Source of the DNA: Dehalococcoidia bacterium
GTDB lineage: Bacteria; Chloroflexota; Dehalococcoidia; UBA2247
Length of the DNA: 5,751 nt
Reading direction: 5' to 3'
NCBI GenBank assembly: GCA_021159955.1
Contig: JAGHDJ010000042.1
Location: forward strand, 1-5,751
Shown piece by piece: positions 1 to 5,574 of the stretch. Position numbers and translations under genes: made by a program. The notes under the pieces were generated by a model. That model was not told the DNA's origin and made no database searches. It worked only from the letters and a program-made list of their open reading frames with translations. Position 1 is the first letter of the stretch, and the number at the start of each line of letters is the position of its first letter.

Positions 1-480
1 AATGAACTCTCATTGATGGCCGGGGTGAAATTAGATCCCATTACTGGAGGCTCGGTGGTAGATGAGCTCCGACAGACAAGTGTTCCCGGTATATTTGCCG
101 GAGGCAATGTGGTTCACGTTCACGATCTGGTAGATAATGTTACCTGGGAAAGTGAGTTGGCGGGGGCTAGTGCTGTCGCCTTTGCTAACGGGGTTAAATC
201 AGATGTGTCTGATATAACCATGGTGGCGGGAGAGAATATCAGATATGTGGTCCCTCACAAGATTAGTGGAAAACATGATGTGACTCTGTATATGAGGGTC
301 AGTGAGCCAGCGGAATTGGTTAGATTTAAAGTGGGCGATATTATGGAAAAGGCTGAGAGAGTGGTGAAGCCCAGTTCAATGATAAAACTGAAGGTTTCTT
401 CCGAGCAACTTGCAAAGCTCAAGAATGGAAACAAGGAATTAAAAGTGGATTGTGAAAGAAGAGTCAAAAAGAATGGCTAG
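1..480 (+). CDS. NAD(P)/FAD-dependent oxidoreductase, C-terminal fragment (5' end outside window)
   Basis: The reading frame is open from the first base, so the gene starts upstream; only the last 159 residues are visible. The segment at fragment residues 26-47 (TSVPGIFAGGN, then VVHVHDLVDNV) matches the C-terminal FAD-contacting motif of pyridine-nucleotide-disulfide oxidoreductase-fold flavoproteins. It is closest to the subgroup that is encoded together with DUF1667 proteins and often with a GlpA-like FAD glycerol-3-phosphate dehydrogenase. The rest (YVVPHKI..., LYMRVSEP...) fits the beta-rich C-terminal tail of that subgroup. The Rossmann NAD(P) and N-terminal FAD motifs cannot be seen. 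The gene overlaps the next one by 8 bp, which suggests translational coupling and a physical complex. Known for the family: cytoplasmic or membrane-associated electron transfer in anaerobic glycerol-3-phosphate oxidation. The substrate here is an inference. Confidence 0.88.
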   Translation, partial: NELSLMAGVKLDPITGGSVVDELRQTSVPGIFAGGNVVHVHDLVDNVTWESELAGASAVAFANGVKSDVSDITMVAGENIRYVVPHKISGKHDVTLYMRVSEPAELVRFKVGDIMEKAERVVKPSSMIKLKVSSEQLAKLKNGNKELKVDCERRVKKNG

Positions 481-856
481 GGAAGAGAAGATTACCTGTA
501 TCAATTGCCCTTTGGGTTGTCCAATGATATTAACTATTGATGATGGTGGCGAGGTGACCAGCATTGATGGTTACAAGTGCAAAGTGGGCAAAAAGTATGC
601 CATGGAAGAGTATGCTAACCCGACAAGAGTACTTACAGCTACCGTGCTTACTCAGGGTAGCTCGCAAGACCTTTTGCCAGTGAGAACCGCAGCCCCGATA
701 CCAAAGGCAAAATTAGTTGAGGGCATGCGCGTTTTAGCGAAGGTAAAGGTAAGTCCTCCTGTTGCAATGGGTGGGGTAGTCATCTCTAATCTGCTGGGTA
801 CAGGTGTTGATATAGTAGCTACCAGTGATTTAGATTCCAGGTCGGAACGGAGGTAG
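473..856 (+). CDS. DUF1667 domain protein, putative Fe-S partner of the FAD oxidoreductase
   Basis: This 127-residue protein covers the full DUF1667 family length. It starts with ITCINCPLGC and has Cys9, Cys12, Cys16 and Cys36 (C-x2-C-x3-C-x19-C). That spacing resembles the N-terminal [4Fe-4S] site of molybdopterin oxidoreductases, so Fe-S binding is likely but inferred. Other family hallmarks are NPTRVLTATV (49-58), PVRTAAPIPK (69-78) and LLGTGVDIVAT (107-117). I chose the ATG at 473 because GAAGAG lies 9 nt upstream and the start overlaps the oxidoreductase stop by 8 bp. A GTG at 452 is in frame but has a poorer Shine-Dalgarno, and would add seven polar residues outside the domain. The family is known as the small third component beside GlpA/GlpB-like flavoproteins, probably passing electrons between flavin and an acceptor. 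Confidence 0.88.
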   Translation: MAREEKITCINCPLGCPMILTIDDGGEVTSIDGYKCKVGKKYAMEEYANPTRVLTATVLTQGSSQDLLPVRTAAPIPKAKLVEGMRVLAKVKVSPPVAMGGVVISNLLGTGVDIVATSDLDSRSERR

Positions 857-860
857 TGCG

Positions 861-1316
861 TTGAAACAGGTAACCCTTGAAATGGCAGAGAAAGCACTTG
901 CGGCGTCGGCAAGGTGGGCTAGTGATATTGCTGGATTTGCTTGTAGCATTGCCGTAGTTAATGAGGCGGGAGCTGTGATAGCTGTTCACAGGATGGATGG
1001 TGCTGCTGCACTAACTGTAGATATAGCCATTGAGAAAGCGTGGTCCACGGCATCTTTTAATTTATCGACGGCGCTGCTGGCAAGGATGGTTGACTATCGC
1101 AAGGTTGGGAAGCAGCTGGGAGATCATGGGCTGGGGTTGCTGGGTAAGAGCAAGGGCCGTTTCACCCCTGTAGCTGGTGGAGTTCCTATTACTAATGAGA
1201 ACGCAGAGGTAATTGGCGCTATAGGTGCCAGTGGTGTTCCGCCTGATATGGGTGATATAAGTGATACCAGCGTTAGCCAGATTGGGGTATCTGCCCTCTA
1301 CGATTTTTACGACTAA
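861..1316 (+). CDS. GlcG/HbpS family (DUF336) protein, first of a tandem pair
   Basis: The 151-residue product shows the DUF336 pattern along its whole length: an N-terminal helix (LEMAEKALAASARWA), CSIAVVNEAGAVIAVHRMDGA (28-48), DIAIEKAWSTASF (54-66), GGVPI (106-110) and VIGAIGASG (117-125). Family members include GlcG, the haem-binding HbpS and the C-terminal domain of PduO. They are small alpha/beta proteins that bind haem, cobalamin or small ligands, or act as accessory proteins; which applies here cannot be told. There is no signal peptide, so it is probably cytoplasmic. The start is TTG at 861, set by GGAGG at 849-853 with 7-nt spacing; it lies 4 bp after the DUF1667 stop. The stretch between STASF and GGVPI (LLARMVDYRKVGKQLGDHG...) is richer in basic residues and glycine than the same region of the next gene, and the C-terminus lacks the usual ...D..CA pattern. 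The two proteins are therefore not interchangeable copies. Confidence 0.85.
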   Translation: MKQVTLEMAEKALAASARWASDIAGFACSIAVVNEAGAVIAVHRMDGAAALTVDIAIEKAWSTASFNLSTALLARMVDYRKVGKQLGDHGLGLLGKSKGRFTPVAGGVPITNENAEVIGAIGASGVPPDMGDISDTSVSQIGVSALYDFYD

Positions 1317-1350
1317 GCTGATATAGGGTTAAAGTGAGGCAATAGTTATT

Positions 1351-1776
1351 GTGGTCATGACTTTAGAGTTAGCCAGGAAAGCAATTCGTATCGCGCTAGA
1401 GCATACTCGGAAGACAGGTAATATCTGCAGCATTGCTGTTACAGACAGGAATGGAGTTCTGGTTGCCTTGCACCGGATGGATGGTGCATTGATTCCCACT
1501 GCTGATATTGCCAGAGATAAGGCATGGACAGCAGCTGTCTTCCAATGTCCTAGCTCTGAGATATCCAGATATGGTGACCCTGCGGCACCGAACTCAGGGT
1601 TCAATACTTCCAACTGGAATGATAGGATTACCAGTATCCCTGGAGGCTTGCCCATAAAGGATGACAGTGGCGTGATTGGTGGAATTGGTGTCAGCGGTGG
1701 CACACCGGAGGAAGATATGGCTGTGTGTGAAGCGACAATATGGGCACTCCAGCTTGAGTCAGATAATAAGGCATAG
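1351..1776 (+). CDS. GlcG/HbpS family (DUF336) protein, second of a tandem pair
   Basis: This 141-residue protein is a second DUF336 member. Its motifs are CSIAVTDRNGVLVALHRMDGA (26-46), DIARDKAWTAAVF (52-64), IPGGLPI (96-102), VIGGIGVSGGTPEEDMAVCEA (108-128). The C-terminal GVSGGTPEEDMAVCEA is closer to the canonical family than that of its upstream neighbour. The two genes share HRMDGA and a short run of identical bases around it, but differ elsewhere, which fits an old duplication followed by divergence. GTG at 1351 has GAGG at 1336-1339, a rather long 11-nt spacing; ATG at 1357 is in frame but further from any Shine-Dalgarno. It lies 34 bp after the first DUF336 gene with no terminator between them, so it most likely closes the oxidoreductase operon. 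Ligand and partner are unknown. Confidence 0.85.
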   Translation: MVMTLELARKAIRIALEHTRKTGNICSIAVTDRNGVLVALHRMDGALIPTADIARDKAWTAAVFQCPSSEISRYGDPAAPNSGFNTSNWNDRITSIPGGLPIKDDSGVIGGIGVSGGTPEEDMAVCEATIWALQLESDNKA

Positions 1777-1859
1777 CTGAAGTATCCTTAAACGAAGTCC
1801 CGGGAATCCAGTCGTTATTCCACATCGCCCCTCGATTCTGGTATTAAGTGAAACTCACC

Positions 1860-1868
1860 TGATATACT
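1860..1868 (+). promoter_or_regulatory. Possible extended -10 promoter for the transglutaminase-like gene
   Basis: TGATATACT fits an extended -10 element (TG, one base, then TATACT, one mismatch to TATAAT). It lies about 55 bp before the next start codon, in the 147-bp spacer between the two transcription units. No good -35 box is found 16-18 bp upstream, which extended -10 promoters can tolerate. The rest of the spacer holds only a weak 5-bp inverted repeat (1803-1807 with 1817-1821) and no clear terminator. The call rests on sequence match alone. Confidence 0.3.
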
Positions 1869-1923
1869 ACTCCAGCAAGAATGTAGTGGTGAACAAAGAG
1901 TAGTTGCTGTTTGTGGAGGGATG

Positions 1924-2592
1924 ATGTTTCAGAACGACGGAGAATATCTACAGCCGAGTGAGCTCTGCGATTTTGACCGACATACTGAGATAGTATCCAG
2001 AGCGCAGGAATTGGCGCGTGGTCTCAGGGACAGCGAGGATGTGGTTCGGTGCATCTTTGCCTTTGTTAAGGAGTTTCCTTATCAGCTTGAAGATTGGGAT
2101 ATTCCCGCATCAGAGACCCTTGCCAGGGGCCGGGGAATGTGTTCTGGCAAGACCAATCTATTAGTAGCTATGCTCAGGTCGCTGGGTATTTCTGCCAGAT
2201 ACTGTGTCTATTTCATCAAGCCCAACACAGAACTTCAGGATAGAACTTCATGGAATGAGAAAATAAAGCGGCGCTGGAAGACTACGCCTGAAGTAAGGGA
2301 CCATGTAGACTGTGAGGTTTGGCTGGATGGCTGGGAGGTATTTGACCCTTCGCGCGATACTGCCCTGGAGCGCGGTATGCTGGCAATGGGCATTCCGTTG
2401 GAGAGGCATGTTGTGCCAGGCATTTCGGGAGATGACTCCTATCTTTATCTCGCTTCCTTTGACACCTGGGCGCATGAACGGCAGGAGAGGCGTGCATTTC
2501 GAAGTGACAGGGAAGAGATGTTTTCAAAACTGAATGAGCAGTTTGAGCAGATAAGGGTTGCTGGCAGGCGGAGAGATTTAGCTGAAGGATGA
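1924..2592 (+). CDS. Transglutaminase-like (cysteine protease fold) protein
   Basis: This 222-residue protein has the transglutaminase-like core: GRGMCSGKTNLLVAMLRSLGISARY with nucleophile Cys73, RDHVDCEVWLDG with His127, and WEVFDPS with Asp141. The complete Cys-His-Asp triad predicts an active enzyme. Known family members act as peptidases, amidases or protein cross-linkers; the target here is unknown. No signal peptide or membrane segment is visible, so it should be cytoplasmic. The N-terminal 60 residues look helical (HTEIVSRAQELARGLRDSEDVVRCIFAFVK), and the C-terminus is highly charged (HERQERRAFRSDREEMFSKLNEQFEQIR), possibly a helix or coiled coil. GGAGG at 1915-1919 gives 4-nt spacing to ATG 1924 but only 1 nt to ATG 1921, so I prefer 1924. 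It appears to be a single-gene unit unrelated in function to its neighbours. Confidence 0.82.
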   Translation: MFQNDGEYLQPSELCDFDRHTEIVSRAQELARGLRDSEDVVRCIFAFVKEFPYQLEDWDIPASETLARGRGMCSGKTNLLVAMLRSLGISARYCVYFIKPNTELQDRTSWNEKIKRRWKTTPEVRDHVDCEVWLDGWEVFDPSRDTALERGMLAMGIPLERHVVPGISGDDSYLYLASFDTWAHERQERRAFRSDREEMFSKLNEQFEQIRVAGRRRDLAEG

Positions 2593-2594
2593 CT

Positions 2595-2626
2595 AGAGAC
2601 ACTTCCTGAATTTTAAAGATGTCTCT
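2595..2626 (+). terminator. Possible terminator of the transglutaminase-like gene
   Basis: AGAGACA (2595-2601) pairs perfectly with TGTCTCT (2620-2626). CTT/AAG can continue the stem inside after one bulged A, leaving an 11-nt loop. It begins 2 bp after the stop codon and is followed by TTAAATGGTTTT, which is T-rich but not a clean T run. Position and shape fit a weak rho-independent terminator. Confidence 0.4.
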
Positions 2627-2869
2627 TTAAATGGTTTTGACATTCTTGCATCTGTCATCAAAGCGGGGATAAACCAGTATCGCTTAGATTTTCTTTAGGG
2701 GTGGACGTGTTTGAGATAGCGGGTTCTATTGAGTCGATATTTAGTATTTGTTCAGGGATGGGGAAGCAGAAAAGGGGTGAGATATTAATCTTTCTAGAGT
2801 TCAAGTTACACTTTAGAGCTGTGCAGTTGTGTCCTTGGAAAAAAGGCAGAGTTATGATATCATTTTGGG

Positions 2870-2912
2870 GCAATTGACATGCAGTTGCGCTGCATTGTCG
2901 GGTTGCTTTCTT
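2870..2912 (+). terminator. Terminator-like hairpin with a T-rich tail
   Basis: The arm at 2870-2884 pairs with 2890-2906 around the 5-nt loop TTGCG. The core TGCAG/CTGCA is perfect; the stem then continues to a total of 15 pairs with one bulged T, one bulged G and two G-U pairs. The tail is TTTCTT (2907-2912). It could end a transcript from upstream or act as a conditional terminator in the leader of the VOC operon. The bulges and the interrupted T run reduce confidence. Confidence 0.4.
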
Positions 2913-2931
2913 AGTGGGAGGGAGTTTCTTT

Positions 2932-2985
2932 ATGGACTCCGTGAGAAAGTCTCTGAATTTGAATAGTGATGGTGCCAGAGGGTAA
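2932..2985 (+). CDS. Candidate 17-residue leader peptide
   Basis: ATG at 2932 is preceded by GGAGG (2917-2921) within GGGAGGGAG, with 10-nt spacing. This is one of the best Shine-Dalgarno sequences in the window. The product would be MDSVRKSLNLNSDGARG. It has no run of a single amino acid, so it does not look like a classical amino-acid attenuator. Its last four codons and TAA stop (2983-2985) occupy the left arm of the downstream 12-bp inverted repeat, so a ribosome finishing here would prevent that hairpin from folding. The ORF could be chance; the combination with the hairpin is what makes it worth recording. Confidence 0.3.
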   Translation: MDSVRKSLNLNSDGARG

Positions 2986-3015
2986 TTCGCCAAGCAGGAG
3001 AACTACCCTCTGGCA
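2973..3015 (+). promoter_or_regulatory. Perfect 12-bp inverted repeat, possible attenuator hairpin
   Basis: TGCCAGAGGGTA (2973-2984) pairs without mismatch with TACCCTCTGGCA (3004-3015), leaving a 19-nt loop. Three G-U pairs could extend the base of the stem. It is followed by TTGTTGTTAT, which is T-rich though interrupted, so it could terminate transcription. It lies 100 bp upstream of the VOC gene start. Alternatives are a terminator of an upstream transcript or a protein-binding inverted repeat. Confidence 0.5.
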
Positions 3016-3115
3016 TTGTTGTTATATGGGCATTAAATCCTGATAAAGGGGGAGCGCACCGTGGGTCGGACTGTAGTCAATGGGTAAAAGATATTAGCGG
3101 AAGGAGAAATTGCAA

Positions 3116-3553
3116 ATGGGAGAGCCAGCCGTAATAGGCATAGAAGAAGTGGTAATTGCTGTTAAGGATGCGGATAAGGCGGTGGCGTTATTTAAGGACC
3201 TGTTTGGTCTGAAATTTGATGTTGGGTGGGATATGCCCCACGAAAAAATGAGGGTGAAGTCGGACAGAATAGCAGGAACGCAGCTTCAGTTTTTAGAGCC
3301 GACGGGTCCCGAAGGGGTGATAGCGAAATTTATTGATGCTAAAGGGGAAGGATTAAATCATTTTGCTTTCAGGGTTTCTAATCTGGAGGCTATGGTAAAG
3401 GAGCTCAAGGCAAAGGGTGTCAGGATGATGCCTGGTGAGCCAGTGAGGATGAAAATCCCATGGGAAGAAGAGGGGAAGGAGGAGCTGTCGTATATCTTCA
3501 CTCATCCCAAATCCACATGTGGTGTATTGATAGAATTGATAGAGGTGAAATAA
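3116..3553 (+). CDS. VOC family protein, methylmalonyl-CoA epimerase-like
   Basis: The 145-residue protein has the two beta-alpha-beta-beta-beta modules of the vicinal oxygen chelate fold and the length of methylmalonyl-CoA epimerase. Matching segments are IEEVVIAVKDADKAVALFKDLFGL (9-32), TQLQFLEPTGPEGVIAKFI (55-73), GEGLNHFAFRVSNLEAMVKELKAKGV (77-102) and HPKSTCGVLIELIE (130-143). Known epimerases bind a divalent metal through His, Gln, His and Glu. Here Gln58, His82 and Glu140 fit, but the first position (IDH in epimerases) is Glu11. Glutamate can bind metal, so a related VOC enzyme is possible. It heads an operon with DUF169 and acyl-CoA dehydrogenase genes, which supports an acyl-CoA substrate. 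ATG 3116 is preferred over TTG 3110 because AAGGAG (3101-3106) lies 9 nt before it. Confidence 0.8.
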   Translation: MGEPAVIGIEEVVIAVKDADKAVALFKDLFGLKFDVGWDMPHEKMRVKSDRIAGTQLQFLEPTGPEGVIAKFIDAKGEGLNHFAFRVSNLEAMVKELKAKGVRMMPGEPVRMKIPWEEEGKEELSYIFTHPKSTCGVLIELIEVK

Positions 3554-3555
3554 AG

Positions 3556-4344
3556 ATGTCTGAGTGGAGAGATATAGGACTGCAGCTTGAGCGAACGTTG
3601 AGATTGAGGACGTTCCCTGTCGGATTAAAACTGCTCAAAGATACTGAAGATATGGACAAAATCAAGCACAGGAAGCCAGCAGCAGTCACGACTCTCTGTC
3701 AGTTGATAGCTCAAAGTAGGACTTTGGGATGGACAGTAGGTTTTACTATCGGGGATTTGATTCCTGCCTGTGGTATGGTTGTAGGATTGAGAGATAGTGT
3801 CCCTGAGTCGTTCTCGTTGGCAGTGGGGGAAGTGTGGTTTAAGGATAAGGAAGTTGCCTTAAGAAAGTATGCTCCTGAGAATTGGCCGCGTATCCCCGGT
3901 CATTTTAATGCTGCGGTGTTATCACCACTTACCTCTGGCAGAATAGAGCCAGACATGATTATACTGTTCGGTACGCCAGCGCAGATGATGAGGGTAATTA
4001 ACGGGCTTCAGTGGGAAAATTACGAAAAGTTAGAATTTTCTTCCTGTGGGGAATCGTCATGTTCTGACTCAATAGGGCGGTGTTACACCACCGGTAAACC
4101 TGCAATGACAGTCCCCTGCTTTGGAGAGAGAAGGTATGGACATGTTCAAGAAGAGGAGTTGATAATGGCTCTGCCGCCTGGTTACATTGATACCTTACTT
4201 AAAGGGCTTGAGGCTCTGGACAAGACTGGAATAAGGTATCCCATCCCATTTTATGGCGCTCAGGCAGACCTGATTTCAGGATTTCCGCCGAATTATCAGG
4301 AAGAAATAAAGAATGACCAAGAGGCGATAAGAAATCTTAAGTAG
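3556..4344 (+). CDS. DUF169 family protein
   Basis: The 262-residue product matches DUF169, a family of unknown function common in anaerobes and archaea. Family features are the N-terminal LERTLRLRTFPVGLKLL (11-27), a cysteine in TTLCQLIAQSR (Cys48), PACGMVVGL (Cys72), the central SPLTSGRIEPDMIILFGTPAQMMR (123-146), and a C-terminal half with Cys164, Cys169, Cys176 and Cys188 followed by GERRYG. The spread of conserved cysteines suggests metal, Fe-S or thiol chemistry, but no function is established. No signal peptide or membrane segment is visible. ATG 3556 is set by GAGGTGA (3542-3548) with 7-nt spacing, and starts 2 bp after the VOC stop, so the two are surely co-transcribed. Upstream in-frame codons back to 3460 run inside the VOC gene and lack a start signal. 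Confidence 0.85.
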   Translation: MSEWRDIGLQLERTLRLRTFPVGLKLLKDTEDMDKIKHRKPAAVTTLCQLIAQSRTLGWTVGFTIGDLIPACGMVVGLRDSVPESFSLAVGEVWFKDKEVALRKYAPENWPRIPGHFNAAVLSPLTSGRIEPDMIILFGTPAQMMRVINGLQWENYEKLEFSSCGESSCSDSIGRCYTTGKPAMTVPCFGERRYGHVQEEELIMALPPGYIDTLLKGLEALDKTGIRYPIPFYGAQADLISGFPPNYQEEIKNDQEAIRNLK

Positions 4345-4368
4345 AAGTTAAGAAAGGAGAACAGGACA

Positions 4369-5517
4369 ATGGCAGAATATCCTTATTTCAAAGACATCCA
4401 CGAGGATGTCAGGCAAATCGCTCGGGGAGTTGCCGCGGAGTTTAAGAAAACGGCAGCTGAGGCGGATGAGAACTCAGATTATAGTATTGTGGAAAGGAAC
4501 CTGAAGAGGCTGGGGGAACTCAACCTGCTGGGACTGCACATACCAAAGGAGTTCGGGGGACAGGGGCTGGACTTAATCAGCTATATGGTAGCCCTGGAGG
4601 AAATTGAAAAAGCCTGCGGCGGAACGGGGATGTCTTATGATGCGCAGACTCTGGCGATAGACTCTATCAACGAAGCGGGGTCGGATGAACAAAGAAAGAA
4701 ATATCTCCCCCTCCTTTGCAAAGACAAGATATCAGCTTTTGGCTTGTCTGAGCCTGGAGCTGGCTCGGATTCAGCCGCACTCAAAACCACAGCCAGACTG
4801 GAAGGAGACCAGTATGTTATCAATGGCTCCAAGCACTTCATTACCGATGCTGCTATTGCGGATATTATCATTGTATATGCTGTAACCGATCCCGAAAAGA
4901 AGGCTCATGGCATCAGTTCTTTCATAGTCCCGAAGGATACTCCAGGATTGAAGATTGGGAAAGTGGAAAAGAAAATGGGGGTAAAGGCTTCTCCAACAAC
5001 GGAGTTCTTTATGGATAACTGCAGGGTTCCCAGGGAGAACATTCTGGGTACTGAAGGGAACGGGTTCATAGCGGCGATGAAGACCCTGGATATAGGCAGG
5101 CTTGCTATCGGGGCTCAGTGTGTAGGTCTATCCAAGGCAGCATTGGAAATCGCTGTAGCATACGCCAAAGAAAGAGAACAGTTCGGGCGGACAATCGCAA
5201 AATTCCAGGCAATTCAATTCATGATTGCTGATATGGCAACTAAGGTAGCAGCTATGGAGAATCTAACTTATCATGCTGCATGGCTTATTCAAGAAGGAAA
5301 AGAGGGCGGAAGTCAGGCAGCGGCGATGGCAAAGCTGTTTTGCAGTGAGGAAACTCTGGATGTAACCGATAAGGCAATCCAGATTCTCGGTGGGGTTGGA
5401 TTTACAACGGATTATCCTGTCGAGAGGTTCCACAGAGATGCAAAGATCATGACCATCGGAGAAGGCACTTCCGAGGTTCAGAGGCTTGTCATATCCAGAG
5501 CGGTAATAGGAAGATAG
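4369..5517 (+). CDS. Acyl-CoA dehydrogenase (short-chain type)
   Basis: This 382-residue flavoprotein has the full length of a soluble acyl-CoA dehydrogenase. It carries signature 1 (FGLSEPGAGSDSAALKT, about 124-140), the middle beta domain (VINGSKHFITDA, 150-161), the FAD-contacting REQFGRTIAKFQAIQF (269-284) and signature 2 (QILGGVGFTTDYPVERFHRDAKI, then IGEGTSEVQRL). Glu365 in IGEGT sits where the catalytic base of medium- and short-chain enzymes lies, so it should be active in alpha,beta-desaturation of an acyl-CoA, passing electrons to an ETF. No ETF gene is in the window. Chain-length or branched/cyclic preference cannot be assigned. ATG 4369 follows AAAGGAG (4353-4359) by 9 nt, 24 bp after the DUF169 stop, making it the last gene of the operon. 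Confidence 0.95.
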   Translation: MAEYPYFKDIHEDVRQIARGVAAEFKKTAAEADENSDYSIVERNLKRLGELNLLGLHIPKEFGGQGLDLISYMVALEEIEKACGGTGMSYDAQTLAIDSINEAGSDEQRKKYLPLLCKDKISAFGLSEPGAGSDSAALKTTARLEGDQYVINGSKHFITDAAIADIIIVYAVTDPEKKAHGISSFIVPKDTPGLKIGKVEKKMGVKASPTTEFFMDNCRVPRENILGTEGNGFIAAMKTLDIGRLAIGAQCVGLSKAALEIAVAYAKEREQFGRTIAKFQAIQFMIADMATKVAAMENLTYHAAWLIQEGKEGGSQAAAMAKLFCSEETLDVTDKAIQILGGVGFTTDYPVERFHRDAKIMTIGEGTSEVQRLVISRAVIGR

Positions 5518-5574
5518 AACGGCTTTTCAGTTGTCTTATAACAGGGGATGTATAAGCAGAACAACATATTGGCG

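Larger units (their letters stand above)
2593..3109. other. 517-bp intergenic region with several hairpins and no convincing long gene
   Basis: No long reading frame here looks coding on either strand. The best minus-strand frame (2658-2993) starts with TTG, lacks a Shine-Dalgarno and has a low-complexity Ser/Thr/Asn/Pro-rich product with no recognised domain. Instead the region holds three inverted repeats (2595-2626, 2870-2906, 2973-3015), a perfect 10-bp palindrome ATGATATCAT (2854-2863), and a 17-codon ORF with a strong Shine-Dalgarno (2932-2985). An 8-codon GTG ORF (3061-3087) after GGGGGAG is probably chance. Such length and structure suggest a regulated leader for the downstream operon, but I recognise no known riboswitch class. 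Confidence 0.6.

Noticed and set aside
2637..2642. Consensus -35 box TTGACA after the transglutaminase-like gene
   Set aside because: No acceptable -10 within the usual spacing; the nearest GATAAA is about 25 bp away.
2854..2863. Perfect 10-bp palindrome ATGATATCAT as an operator
   Set aside because: A 10-bp palindrome in AT-rich DNA is not rare, and no regulator gene or paired site supports an operator call.
2874..2879. Consensus -35 box TTGACA
   Set aside because: No -10 element at 16-18 bp spacing, and the bases lie in the arm of a hairpin.
2658..2993. Minus-strand 111-codon frame across the intergenic region
   Set aside because: TTG start without a Shine-Dalgarno, low-complexity composition, no recognisable domain, and it overlaps two hairpins that explain the region better.
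2973..3015. Possible cobalamin riboswitch, because the loop contains GCAGGAGAAC, which loosely resembles the conserved CAGGAGACC end motif
   Set aside because: None of the other cobalamin riboswitch elements (such as the conserved GCCACTG box) is present upstream; the resemblance is short and probably chance.
3061..3087. 8-codon GTG ORF after GGGGGAG
   Set aside because: Too short to judge; no link to a hairpin, so it is likely chance.
4635..4885. Frames on both strands inside the acyl-CoA dehydrogenase gene
   Set aside because: They are shadows of a full-length, motif-complete dehydrogenase.
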